Part shown: positions 7,263-16,701 of the stretch, one piece after another
Layout of the letters: each line of letters opens with the position of its first letter
Numbering within the stretch: position 1 is the first letter of the stretch
From: Halotalea alkalilenta DSM 17697
Lineage (GTDB): Bacteria > Pseudomonadota > Gammaproteobacteria > Pseudomonadales > Halomonadaceae
Assembly (NCBI RefSeq): GCF_000621205.1
Contig: NZ_KK211229.1
Coordinates: 81,807-145,806 of the forward strand
Reading direction: 5' to 3'
DNA length: 64,000 nucleotides
Made by a program: the position numbers and the translations under genes
The notes under the pieces: model-generated
Seen by the model: only the letters and a program-made list of their open reading frames with translations
The model's database searches: none
Told to the model about the DNA's origin: nothing

Positions 7263-9437
7263 CTAGATGGGATCGACGAACTTCATCGCGAATTCGGCAG
7301 CCGGCATCGGCTTGCCGAACAGATAGCCCTGCGCTTCGACGCAATCGTTGTCGATCAGGAAATCCAGCTGCTGCTGGGTCTCCACGCCTTCGGCGATCAC
7401 ATCGAGATCGAAGCTCTTACCCAGGTAGATGATCGCTTTCACTACCGCTGAGTCTTCGGCATCCGAGTTGACGTTGCGAATGAACGAGCGGTCTATTTTC
7501 AACCGGCTCACTGGATAGCGCTTCAGCAGGCCGAGCGATGCGAAGCCCGTCCCATAGTCATCGAACGCCAGGCCGACACCGAGCTCGCGCAGTCTATGCA
7601 GAAGCCGAAGCGTGGTGTCGTCGTTGCGCAGAAGTATGTTCTCGACGATCTCGAGCTCGAGCGAATCGCCGGGAAGCTTGGTTTTGGCCAGTACGTCCTT
7701 GACCACGGAGAAAAGCCGCCCCGAGCTCAGCTGCGCCTCGAACAGGTTGACGCTGATACGAAAATCGGGAATTTTCGTTCGCCATTTGGCCGCTGTTTCG
7801 CAGGCGCTGCGCAGGACCCATTCCCCCACGGCATTGGCGGAGGGCTTCGCGATCAGCACATCCATGAACGATGCAGGCGTGAGCAGGCCGCGCTTGGGAT
7901 GACGCCACCGCATCAGCGCCTCGGCGCCCACCACCCGCTGCGTGCCGGTCACGACCTGGGGCTGGTAGAAAAGCTCGAATTCGCCGTTTTCGAACGCGAG
8001 CTTCAACTCATGCTCGAACGCCCTTCGTGCGATGGCGACTTCGCGAAAAGACGGCGTGAACATTTCATAGCGGCCTCTTCCCGCAGCCTTCGCCTGATAC
8101 AGCGCGAGATCGGCGGCGCCGAGCAACTCTTCAGGGTGCGTGCTGTGGTTGGGGGCGAGCGAGACGCCGATGCTCATCCCGACCCTGATCGACCTGCCGG
8201 CGAATTCGAACGGCAAGGAGGCGGCCGCTACCAGCCGTTTGGCGGCCACCCGCGCCGCTCGGACATCGTTACCTGGAAGCAGCGCCACGAACTCATCGCC
8301 GCCGAGGCGCGCGAGCATGAGCGCATTGGCGCAGTTGTCCTCGATGCGTATGGCCATCTCTTTCAGCACCGCGTCGCCGGCGGAGTGGCCGAACGTATCG
8401 TTGACCTCCTTGAAGCTGTCCAGGTCGAGAAGCAATACCGTCACGGGCCTTGCGGCGGCCAACGACTCCGCCAAGCAGGCGTTCCATGCGCCGCGATTGT
8501 ACAGATTGGTGAGGGAGTCGAGCGATGCAAGGCGAAACAGCCGCTCTTCGTGCTGCTGGCGCTCAGTGGCATCCCGCACGATGGTGCCGATGCAAGGCCT
8601 GTGGTGTTCTTCCCACAGCGCGAGTGAGAACTCGGCTGGAAACTCGCTGCCGTCCTTGCGCCGCCCCGAAAGCAGTATCGAACTACTGCCCAGCTCCTTT
8701 TTCTTGTATCGCTGCAGCTTTCGAAGCTCGGCGTCGTAGATGTCCCTGCGGCCGTCGGGAATGATGATGGTGATGGGCAGGCCCATGACCTCCTTGGCCG
8801 AGTAGCCGAAAATCTTCTCCGCCGATGGATTCCAGTAGGTGATCCGGTTGTTGGCATCGGAACAAACGATGGCATTGGGAGAGGCGGCGGCAAGGCTATC
8901 GAAGCGGGCCTGGTTGATCTGCTTGAGGTGATCGAGGCGACGCAGCTCCATCCTCTCCATGATCAGCGCTGCCAGATCGGAAAGGTTCTGGCGATCTTCG
9001 TCGCTGAAAGAAGGATGCGGTTTGTCGTCGATCAGGCAGACGGTGCCGATCTTCTCGCCCGTAGGGGTGACAAGAGGCTTGCCCGCGTAGAATCGTATGA
9101 AGGGCGAACCGATGACCAGGGGATTGGAAGAGAAGCGCGGGTCGCTCAATGCATCGGGTATGAAAAGAATGTCATCTTCGACGATGGTGTAGGAACAAAA
9201 AGAGACCTCGCGGCTGGTTTCGCAAATATCGAATCCGACGTGGGCCTTGAAGAACTGCCGGTCACTGGCCACTAGCGAAATCAGCACGATCGGAACATCG
9301 AACAGGCGCGCGGCGAGCGCGGCCAGACGATCGAAGTCTCCCGTTGGCGGCGTGTCCACGAGATGATACTCGTCCAACGCGAGTAGACGCTGCTCTTCGT
9401 CGATAGGTATCGGGTAAAGCGGGGAGTCGATGTTCAC
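7263..9437 (-). CDS. GAF-PAS-GGDEF-EAL cyclic-di-GMP enzyme
   Basis: About 724 residues from a GTG at 9437; an in-frame TTG at 9506 would add 23 poorly supported residues. Domains in order: N-terminal GAF (FDRLAALAARLFDVPIVLIS to about residue 170), PAS (FDSLAAASPNAIVCSDANN with YWNPSAEKIFGYSAKEV), diguanylate cyclase with intact ARLGGDEFVAL, and a phosphodiesterase domain with intact GAEALMRWRHP and DDYGTGFASL. Both catalytic signatures are present, so it may make and degrade c-di-GMP, with the GAF/PAS part as a cytoplasmic sensor. No membrane segment is visible. It is monocistronic and ends 85 bases before the LysR start. Confidence 0.92.
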   Translation of the reverse strand: MNIDSPLYPIPIDEEQRLLALDEYHLVDTPPTGDFDRLAALAARLFDVPIVLISLVASDRQFFKAHVGFDICETSREVSFCSYTIVEDDILFIPDALSDPRFSSNPLVIGSPFIRFYAGKPLVTPTGEKIGTVCLIDDKPHPSFSDEDRQNLSDLAALIMERMELRRLDHLKQINQARFDSLAAASPNAIVCSDANNRITYWNPSAEKIFGYSAKEVMGLPITIIIPDGRRDIYDAELRKLQRYKKKELGSSSILLSGRRKDGSEFPAEFSLALWEEHHRPCIGTIVRDATERQQHEERLFRLASLDSLTNLYNRGAWNACLAESLAAARPVTVLLLDLDSFKEVNDTFGHSAGDAVLKEMAIRIEDNCANALMLARLGGDEFVALLPGNDVRAARVAAKRLVAAASLPFEFAGRSIRVGMSIGVSLAPNHSTHPEELLGAADLALYQAKAAGRGRYEMFTPSFREVAIARRAFEHELKLAFENGEFELFYQPQVVTGTQRVVGAEALMRWRHPKRGLLTPASFMDVLIAKPSANAVGEWVLRSACETAAKWRTKIPDFRISVNLFEAQLSSGRLFSVVKDVLAKTKLPGDSLELEIVENILLRNDDTTLRLLHRLRELGVGLAFDDYGTGFASLGLLKRYPVSRLKIDRSFIRNVNSDAEDSAVVKAIIYLGKSFDLDVIAEGVETQQQLDFLIDNDCVEAQGYLFGKPMPAAEFAMKFVDPI

Positions 9438-9565
9438 GGGGTTGGTCGCCTGTCCGGTCGCAGATCCTGTCCCACAGCGTAGGCTGATAGTCCCAGGGTC
9501 TGCCAATGCTCGTCAGCCCCGTCCAACGCTCTCTACTTCAAGTGGCAAGCGGCGTAGCGATTCGC

Positions 9566-11434
9566 TCAAAGTCTCGCGCTGGCATCGAGATCCCGTGCCA
9601 TGGCGCGCGTAAGCGCCTTGAGTGTGGGATGGTCTTGCGAACCGCAGACGGTAGGCCCGATAGGTCCGCCTTGGGGTTCGAAACTCAACTGCCTTTCGAC
9701 CTCGAGGCGCATCCCGATACGGCGATACTCTGCACGGTAGCGACCGAGCGCGGTGGTTTGGTCGACATCGGGTGGTAACAGTACTTCGGCCATGTCACCT
9801 TCCGGCAGCGCGATACTGACCCGCTCTCGATACTCGATCGGCAGGCAGATGAACGGCTGATGGCGCTCCGGCTGTGCGCCCAGGTAGATGAAGTTGCGCA
9901 GTCCGCTGATGGCCCCGAGGCTTGCGGGGAAGGGCAAGCGCTCCCCCGGTTCCGGCCAGGCATAATCCTCGAGGCTGAAATCCAGTGCGTAGGCGAAGGG
10001 TGTGGACAAATCACGCGGCTCGCTATGCTCGAGCCGACCCTGGCCTCTGTAACCGTCCCGTGAAAGCAGCTGGGACGCATAGGACGCTTCGGCACCTGGA
10101 CGAACCGAGCCGATCGCATGGCGGTTGATCAGTTCCGGGTAGCCGTGTCCCTCGATGGCGGTTCGCCCGGCAAGTACGCCGTTCTCGTCCAGCGTTGCTT
10201 CGGTCTCGATCGTTTGGCGATTGGCAGCGACCGGTAGGGTCGCCAGACTGAAACCGTCGGGTTCGATCACCAGAGCGGTCTTGCCCGCCAGGCTCGGCAT
10301 CAAGGTAGCGAATGGCGCCATTTCCGGGGTTGCGTCGACGAACAGCCCGAACTGGGGCAGATAGTTGATCATATGGTCGTAGATCATCACCGGCATGGCG
10401 GGATGCCAGTAGGTTTCTGACGCATTGACCATTACTGGGCGGCTGTCGATACCCTTGGCGGCAAGCAGTGCTTCGAGCAGCGTGGCGTAGTCCTTGCAGT
10501 CGCCATAGCGGGCATCGAGGACCGTTTCGGCATCGTGTGGAACGAACCCTCCGCGCTCGAGGAACAGAGCGACGTAGCGAATTTCTCGCGAGGTCCACTC
10601 GTAGAGCGCTTTGGCCTGCTCGCGGGGTTCTTCGATGCCGGTGGTGATCCGGTCGGCGAGCCTTTGGATGGCGGGTGTCACGCGGGCCTTGCCCTGTGCG
10701 CTATGACGATAGGCCGCCGCTAGCTGGCCATGATCGCTGAAGCTCGACACCGCGAGCCTTGGACCCGAATCGATCGATGAAGGCTCGTGCGGCTCGACGA
10801 GTCGAGAGGGCTGGTCGGTGAGCGTCCAACGGTAGTGGCGCCTGCCTTCGCGAGTTTCGGCTTCATCCTCGATGAAACCTCGCACTTCGCTCGTCAGCGC
10901 CATCCCGGCCGGAGCGTCGATGGAGATCTCCTTATAAGCGGTCGGCATACTGGGTGAAACGTTGGCAACCACACTGAACCAGCCTTCGAAGTAGGGTACC
11001 TGTTGCGTATATCGGACCACGTAGTGCAGTTCGCCGCCGAGCCGAGGGTTGGGGAAGTCGATCGATACCACGCGCAGGTCGGTGAACGTCGACGTGCCTG
11101 TCGCCGTCTCTGGCTGATCGATGATGCGTCCCGATGCGACCTCATGGCGGCGGCCCTGGTCGTCGATGGTCCAGGCCTCGAGCGCTTCCTGATCGGCAAG
11201 CGTGCTGCTGTAGGGCAACCGTATCGGCTTCATCTCTGTGACCGCGCGCTCGCTGTCGAGGCGCATGCCGACCCTGGTGGTGGCGACGAAGCGTCCATCC
11301 ATCTCCACCTGGTAGTGGGTTTGTTCATAGAGCAGAGTGAAGTTGGCTGGCACAGCGGCGTAAGCCGTGCCCAGCAGTGGACCCAGCACCACTAGCAGTG
11401 CCGCCATCATCAGCGCTGGGAACCGGCGGGTCAC
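9566..11434 (-). CDS. Exported DUF3857/transglutaminase-like protein, catalytic residues intact
   Basis: A 622-residue protein with an N-terminal signal peptide (FPALMMAALLVVLGPLLGTAYA). A DUF3857 domain spans roughly residues 40-200, followed by a transglutaminase-like domain with the Cys motif RYGDCKDYATLLEALL and a downstream His in YDHMINYLPQFGLFVD, the normal Cys-His-Asp arrangement. A C-terminal beta-rich region follows. The start is a GTG overlapping the stop of the upstream paralogue, so the two are probably translationally coupled. Such proteins are periplasmic or envelope proteins of poorly known function, probably with peptidase-like or structural roles. Confidence 0.85.
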   Translation of the reverse strand: MTRRFPALMMAALLVVLGPLLGTAYAAVPANFTLLYEQTHYQVEMDGRFVATTRVGMRLDSERAVTEMKPIRLPYSSTLADQEALEAWTIDDQGRRHEVASGRIIDQPETATGTSTFTDLRVVSIDFPNPRLGGELHYVVRYTQQVPYFEGWFSVVANVSPSMPTAYKEISIDAPAGMALTSEVRGFIEDEAETREGRRHYRWTLTDQPSRLVEPHEPSSIDSGPRLAVSSFSDHGQLAAAYRHSAQGKARVTPAIQRLADRITTGIEEPREQAKALYEWTSREIRYVALFLERGGFVPHDAETVLDARYGDCKDYATLLEALLAAKGIDSRPVMVNASETYWHPAMPVMIYDHMINYLPQFGLFVDATPEMAPFATLMPSLAGKTALVIEPDGFSLATLPVAANRQTIETEATLDENGVLAGRTAIEGHGYPELINRHAIGSVRPGAEASYASQLLSRDGYRGQGRLEHSEPRDLSTPFAYALDFSLEDYAWPEPGERLPFPASLGAISGLRNFIYLGAQPERHQPFICLPIEYRERVSIALPEGDMAEVLLPPDVDQTTALGRYRAEYRRIGMRLEVERQLSFEPQGGPIGPTVCGSQDHPTLKALTRAMARDLDASARL

Positions 11435-13320
11435 AGCTGGATGCGTCCGCGCAGGTCGCGCGCGAGCGCTCTGACCAGCGCGCGCTGCTGCTGGTAATCC
11501 TCACCATCGCACACCGCACGGCCGGCTTCACCGCCTGGAGTGAGTACCAGCCGACGTTCTGCGCGTAGCAGCCGATCATCGAGGCGATAGTGCGCCGTAT
11601 AGGCGCCAGCGGCATTGCGCTCTTCGACATCGCGGGGAAGCGTGGTGGGGTTAACGCCCTGCGGCAGCCTCAATTCGGTGATTTCATGCTTGTCGATGGC
11701 AGAGCAGGCATAGGGCTGATGGCGTTCGGGAATCGAGAAATCGCGCGGCACCATGACCAGCGCGCCGAGCCGGGGAATTCCTGCTGGCAAGGCGAAGCTC
11801 TCGCCAGCTTCGACACGGGTGTACTCCGGTATTTCGAATCGGCTGCGCCAGGAGAAGGGCTGGTTGAGATCGCGTGGATCCCCCTGTGCCTCGAGTGTGC
11901 CACTGCCATGATGGCCATGCTCGGCCAGCGCTGCCGCAGCGACCTGCGCTTCGGTACCGGGCTGGATGGTGGTGAACAGATAACGGTCGAAGAATTCTCC
12001 CAGGCCGCTGCCGCTCAGCTCCGTCTCTCCTTCGAGCCGGCCCTCGGCGTCGAGGGTCATGCGCGTCATGGCGAACTGCCGTTCGTGCTGCGCCGAGGTC
12101 AGAGGTAGCGTCTCGAGCCGCGTCGCCTCGCCTTGCTCGCCGAGCACCAGTACCGGCTTACCGGCCAGGTTCGCTGGCAGCGTATCGAATGGCAGAATCT
12201 CATAGCTCGGCGTGACGTAGCGTTCGAGCTCCGGTAGCCACAGCAGCGCTTGATCGAACTGCTGGCGTACCGCAACCGTATGACGCCAATGGCTGTTCGA
12301 ACCATTGCTCAGTGCCAAACGTGCATCGATACCCTGTGCCGCGAGCAGCGCCTTGAGCGTGAGCGCGAGATGGAGACTATCGGCATAGCCTGCCTCGAGT
12401 ACCTCGTCGACTGGCCGAGGCGTCGCCACCGATTCCTCCAGATCCAATGGAACACCGCGCAGCTGTCTTACGGTCCATGCATGGAGAGCGCGTGTCTTGG
12501 CTTCTTGGGTCGTTGCTTCGCCCACAATTCGTGCGCTGAGCTCGAGCACCCTGGGCGTCGGCTCGGCGGCCGGCAGCAGTCGTTCGGCATAGGCCGCGCC
12601 GAGCGAGGAGTAATCATCGAAGCTCGATAGCGATAGCCGATAGCCGAGGTCTTTTGGGTTCACCGCGCCGGGTTCGAACTCAAGCGGCGGTATGTCGGCC
12701 ACCGACCAACGCCAGTGACGCCTGCCGTCGCTGGCGGTGACTTCACCCCCCTCCATATCGCTCGCCTGCGCGCTGATGTCCATGTCGATAGGCGCGCTCA
12801 GGCTGATCGATGAGCTGCCCACGTCGATCAACCGTGGGTAATCGGTGATCACCGAGAAACCTCCCGGTAGCACTGGCCGATGCACCGTCCTACGTACCAC
12901 CTGATGCATCTCTGCGCCTGGTCCCAGCGCTGGAAACACCAGACTGACCACGCGCTGGTCGCCATACAGCGGTGCCGTCGCGCTGGCAGGCGCCTGCTGT
13001 TCATGCTGCCGGCTGACTTCGATCCTGTGGCCGTCGGCGGTCAAGGTGTAAGCCTCGAGCACCTCCACCGACTCGCGCTCGGGGGAATAGCTGATCCGCG
13101 TCTGCCCTGATCGCTGCGCGGACTGCTCGCTGTTGTGGCGGCGCACCGCAGTCTCGGTCAGCACATAGCTGCCATCCGCATTGAGCCGATAGTCGCGATC
13201 GAGCTTGAGCAACGTCATCGGCGGCTGCTGGGGCGCGGCCGGGATAGGCTGGGAGAGCGCTGAACTGGCGTAGAGAGACAGGCTCGAGACGGCGACGGCG
13301 TTGATCAAACAGCGGAGCAT
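11431..13320 (-). CDS. Exported DUF3857/transglutaminase-like paralogue lacking catalytic residues
   Basis: A 629-residue paralogue of the downstream gene with the same layout: signal peptide (LINAVAVSSLSLYASSALSQ), DUF3857 region, degenerate transglutaminase domain and C-terminal region ending GEDYQQQRALVRALARDL. At the active-site position it reads EAGYADSLHLALTLKALL, so the Cys of the partner (RYGDCKDYA) is Ser, and the His-containing YDHMIN block is replaced by FDQALLWL. It therefore cannot be a Cys-dependent transglutaminase or peptidase and is probably a binding or structural partner. AGGA precedes the ATG, and the gene ends in a 4-base overlap with its partner. Confidence 0.85.
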   Translation of the reverse strand: MLRCLINAVAVSSLSLYASSALSQPIPAAPQQPPMTLLKLDRDYRLNADGSYVLTETAVRRHNSEQSAQRSGQTRISYSPERESVEVLEAYTLTADGHRIEVSRQHEQQAPASATAPLYGDQRVVSLVFPALGPGAEMHQVVRRTVHRPVLPGGFSVITDYPRLIDVGSSSISLSAPIDMDISAQASDMEGGEVTASDGRRHWRWSVADIPPLEFEPGAVNPKDLGYRLSLSSFDDYSSLGAAYAERLLPAAEPTPRVLELSARIVGEATTQEAKTRALHAWTVRQLRGVPLDLEESVATPRPVDEVLEAGYADSLHLALTLKALLAAQGIDARLALSNGSNSHWRHTVAVRQQFDQALLWLPELERYVTPSYEILPFDTLPANLAGKPVLVLGEQGEATRLETLPLTSAQHERQFAMTRMTLDAEGRLEGETELSGSGLGEFFDRYLFTTIQPGTEAQVAAAALAEHGHHGSGTLEAQGDPRDLNQPFSWRSRFEIPEYTRVEAGESFALPAGIPRLGALVMVPRDFSIPERHQPYACSAIDKHEITELRLPQGVNPTTLPRDVEERNAAGAYTAHYRLDDRLLRAERRLVLTPGGEAGRAVCDGEDYQQQRALVRALARDLRGRIQL

Positions 13321-13408
13321 GCGGGATTTCCTGTCGTGTCAGTGATTTTGCCGCCGTGAAGCGAAGTCCCCGCATGCTTGGTGCTGGCGGTCGTGGTCGG
13401 TGCCACCG

Positions 13409-15556
13409 TCACACCGCTCCATAGCGGTTGGCCTCTTCGCCGAGCCAGCGGCGAATCAAGGGGGTGACGGATCGAGGGTGGGAATCGACCAGCTCGGCGG
13501 CGAGGCGGTGGACGGGTTCGAGCAGCGGGCGATCACGGACGAGGTCGGCGATCTTCATCCCCATCAGTCCGGTCTGGCGGGTACCGAGCACCTCGCCTGG
13601 ACCGCGCAGCTCCAAATCCTTCTCGGCGATCTTAAAGCCGTCGTTGGTTTCGCGCATCACCGCGAGGCGTTCGCGGGAGTGATCCGAAAGCGGGGGATGG
13701 TAGAGCAGGACGCAGAAGCTCTCGGTGCTGCCGCGTCCGACCCGGCCGCGCAGCTGGTGCAGCTGGGCGAGCCCCAGGCGCTCGGGATTCTCGATGATCA
13801 TCAGGCTGGCATTGGGCACGTCGACGCCGACCTCGATCACCGTGGTGGCGACCAGCAGGTCGAGCTCGCCGGCCTTGAACGCGGCCATTACCTCGCTCTT
13901 TTCGCTGGCCTTCATTCTTCCATGGACGAGGCCGATGGCGAACTCGGGCAGCGCCTCTTCCAGCGCGGCGAGGGTCGCTTCGGCGGCCTGGCTCTCGAGC
14001 GCTTCGGACTCCTCGATCAGGGTGCAGACCCAGTAGGCCTGACGGCCTTCGCTGCAGGCGCTCCTGATCCGCTCGATCACTTCCTGGCGGCGGTTGTCGG
14101 CAACCGCAACGGTCTTCACTGGGCTGCGTCCCGGGGGGAGCTCGTCGATCACCGAGAGATCGAGATCGGCATAGGCGCTCATCGCCAGCGTGCGTGGAAT
14201 CGGGGTCGCGGTCATCACCAACTGGTGGGGAGTGATACCCGCGGCTTCGCCCTTCTCGCGCAGCGCCAGGCGCTGGTGGACGCCGAAGCGGTGCTGCTCG
14301 TCGATGATCGCAAGCCCCAGCCGATGGAAGCGCACGTCGGCCTGGAACAGCGCGTGGGTGCCGACCACCACTTGGGCGCGGCCATCCTCGATCGCTGCTT
14401 TGGCATCGAGGCGCTGCTTGCCTTTGAGCCGCCCCGCGAGCCAGGCGACGTCGAGACCGAGCGGTTCGAACCAGGCGCGAAAGCTCTTGTAGTGCTGCTC
14501 GGCGAGAAGCTCGGTGGGCGCCATCACCGCGGCTTGGTAGCCGTGGGCGGCGGCGCTCAGCGCGGCCACCGCCGCGACCACGGTCTTGCCCGAGCCGACA
14601 TCGCCCTGGACCAGCCGCAGCATCGGGATCTCGCGTTCGAGATCGCGGTCGATCTCGGCCAGCACCCGGCGCTGGGCGCCGGTGAGCGAAAACGGCAGCG
14701 CGGCGAGAAAGCGCGCCTTGAGCCCGTCGCCCCCCTTGATCAAAGGGGCGGTATCGCGCTGGATACGGCTGCGCACCTGACGCAGGCTGAGCTGGTGGGC
14801 GAGCAGTTCCTCGAAAGCGAGCCGTCGCTGGGCGGGGTGGGTGCCGGCCGCGAGCTGGTCGAGCGAAGCGTCGGGGGGCGGATGGTGCAGGTAGCGGATG
14901 GCGTCGTTCAGCGCGAGCAGGCTGAAACGCTCGCGCAGCGGTTCGGGCAGCAGCTCCGGGAGCGCGCCGGGGTGCGCGTCGTAGCGCTTGAACGCTTGCG
15001 CGATCAGGCCCCGCAGGCGCATCTGGGTCAACCCTTCGGTGGTCGGGTAGATCGGGGTCAGGCTCTCCTCGATCTCGCCGTCGGTGCTGCGCTCGACGGC
15101 GGCGGAGAGCAGTTGGTATTCGGGGTGGTAGATCTCGAGCCCGGTGCTGCCGGCGCGCGCCTCGCCGAACAGCCGTACCCGGCTGCCGCGGGCGAACTGC
15201 TGGGCCTGGGCGGGGGCGAAATGGTAAAAGCGCAGCGAAAGAATGCCGGTGGCATCCTTGAGTCGCACCAGCAGGCTGCGGCGCCGGCCCTGGATCACAT
15301 CGCAGGCGGTGACTTCACCCTCGACCACGGCCTCCTGGCCCGCGCGCAGCTGGCCGATCGGAGTCAGTCGGGTGCGGTCCTGGTAGCGCAGCGGCAGGTG
15401 GAAGAGCAGGTCGGCGATCGAGTCGAGACCCAGCCGGGCCAGCTTTGCCGCCATCGCCTCACCCACACCGGCCAGTTCGGTGACCGGCTGGTCGAGTTCG
15501 CTTTGCTGCGTACTCGCCTCGGGGTCCATACGAGCGCGCTCACGCGCCGTGCTCAT
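13409..15556 (-). CDS. recG: ATP-dependent DNA helicase RecG
   Basis: A 715-residue RecG, somewhat longer than E. coli RecG (693). The N-terminal wedge/OB domain is followed by a helicase core with Walker A VQGDVGSGKT, the DEAD-box variant IIDEQHRFGV, TATPIPRTLAM (motif III) and HGRMKASEKSEVMAAF, and the C-terminal QLRGRVGRG. It reverses stalled forks and branch-migrates Holliday-like junctions. It starts within the last bases of oxyR (ATGA overlap), the oxyR-recG pair seen in pseudomonads and relatives, so it is probably expressed from the oxyR promoter. Confidence 0.96.
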   Translation of the reverse strand: MSTARERARMDPEASTQQSELDQPVTELAGVGEAMAAKLARLGLDSIADLLFHLPLRYQDRTRLTPIGQLRAGQEAVVEGEVTACDVIQGRRRSLLVRLKDATGILSLRFYHFAPAQAQQFARGSRVRLFGEARAGSTGLEIYHPEYQLLSAAVERSTDGEIEESLTPIYPTTEGLTQMRLRGLIAQAFKRYDAHPGALPELLPEPLRERFSLLALNDAIRYLHHPPPDASLDQLAAGTHPAQRRLAFEELLAHQLSLRQVRSRIQRDTAPLIKGGDGLKARFLAALPFSLTGAQRRVLAEIDRDLEREIPMLRLVQGDVGSGKTVVAAVAALSAAAHGYQAAVMAPTELLAEQHYKSFRAWFEPLGLDVAWLAGRLKGKQRLDAKAAIEDGRAQVVVGTHALFQADVRFHRLGLAIIDEQHRFGVHQRLALREKGEAAGITPHQLVMTATPIPRTLAMSAYADLDLSVIDELPPGRSPVKTVAVADNRRQEVIERIRSACSEGRQAYWVCTLIEESEALESQAAEATLAALEEALPEFAIGLVHGRMKASEKSEVMAAFKAGELDLLVATTVIEVGVDVPNASLMIIENPERLGLAQLHQLRGRVGRGSTESFCVLLYHPPLSDHSRERLAVMRETNDGFKIAEKDLELRGPGEVLGTRQTGLMGMKIADLVRDRPLLEPVHRLAAELVDSHPRSVTPLIRRWLGEEANRYGAV

Positions 15557-16512
15557 GCAAGGGCCTTGCGCGTGGTGGTTGCCCGGGTCGGCTCGCTGAC
15601 CGCGTCGAGGCGCGGCCTGCAGCGTTCGATCGCGGTGGTCAGCGCATCGATCGCCTTGGGTCGCGGAAAACTGGTGCGCCAGGCGATCGCCACCGAGCGC
15701 GAAGGCGCGGGGGCCTTGAACGGGCGGGTTTCGAGCAGCCCATCCTCGTAGAAGCGCAGCCCAGTGGCCGAGCGTGGCAGCACGGTGATGCCGAGGCCGG
15801 AGGCGACCATGTGGCGAATCGTCTCCAGCGAGCCGCCCTCGGCGATCAGGGTGTTGCTCGGGCTGTTGATCCGCGCGTTGAGCGCAGGACAGGCCTCGAT
15901 GATCTGGTCACGGAAGCAGTGCCCTTCTCCGAGCAGCAGCAGGCGCTCCTCGAGCAGCATCTCCTTGTCGATCTCATCGAAGGCGAGCCAGGGGTGGCCC
16001 TTCGGCAGCAGCACCTCGAAGGGCTCCTCGTAGAGAGGCTTGGTCAGCACGTCCGGCTCGGTGAACGGCAGCGCCACCACGATTACGTCGAGATCGCCCG
16101 CGCGCAGCTTGCGTCTCAGCTCGCCGGTGAGGTTCTCCTCGATGTAGAGCGGCATCTGAGGCGCGAGCTCGGAGAGCATCGGCACCAGGTGGGGGAAGAG
16201 ATAAGGGCCGATGGTATAGATCGCGCCGATGCGCAGGGGGCTGCCGAGCTGGTCCTTGCCTTCGCTGGCGAGCTCCTTGATCACGTTGGCCTGCTCGAGC
16301 ACGCGAGTGGCCTGGGCAACGATCCGTTCGCCCATCGGTGTCACCTGGACGGTCGACTTGCTGCGCTCGAAGAGTGCGATGCCGAGCTCTTCCTCGAGCT
16401 TCTTCACCGCGACCGAAAGCGTCGGTTGGGAGACGAAGCAGCGCTCCGCGGCGCGGCCGAAGTGGCGCTCCTGGGAAAGCGTCACGATGTAGCGAAGTTC
16501 TGTTAGAGTCAT
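15553..16512 (-). CDS. oxyR: Hydrogen-peroxide-sensing regulator OxyR
   Basis: A 319-residue LysR-family activator. The N-terminal HTH begins MTLTELRYIVTLSQERHFGR. The redox pair sits in LGEGHCFRDQIIEAC, where the cysteines fall at residues 199 and 208, the same numbering as in E. coli OxyR, so peroxide-driven disulfide switching is expected. The C-terminus is about 15 residues longer than in E. coli (EPTRATTTRKALA). It is the first gene of the oxyR-recG pair. A LysR-type autoregulatory site would lie in 16513-16600, but I did not identify one. Confidence 0.95.
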   Translation of the reverse strand: MTLTELRYIVTLSQERHFGRAAERCFVSQPTLSVAVKKLEEELGIALFERSKSTVQVTPMGERIVAQATRVLEQANVIKELASEGKDQLGSPLRIGAIYTIGPYLFPHLVPMLSELAPQMPLYIEENLTGELRRKLRAGDLDVIVVALPFTEPDVLTKPLYEEPFEVLLPKGHPWLAFDEIDKEMLLEERLLLLGEGHCFRDQIIEACPALNARINSPSNTLIAEGGSLETIRHMVASGLGITVLPRSATGLRFYEDGLLETRPFKAPAPSRSVAIAWRTSFPRPKAIDALTTAIERCRPRLDAVSEPTRATTTRKALA

Positions 16513-16701
16513 GAATCCCTTCCAGTCGGGCGCTGCCGTCGACGCCAGTGAGCGATGGCTACCCGACTAGGGTGCGACTCACAAGCGTGGTTGGCACTCC
16601 AGGTCGGCCTGGTGAGACGTTCATCATGGCGTACGGCGGTCGTCGCGATGAAGCGTCCTAGCATCGCATCCACCTCGTTTTTACCAAGGAGCGGTATAAA
16701 G

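Noticed and set aside
13400-15751. Long plus-strand open frame (about 783 codons)
   Set aside because: It is antisense to recG, which has every helicase motif; the translation has no family character.
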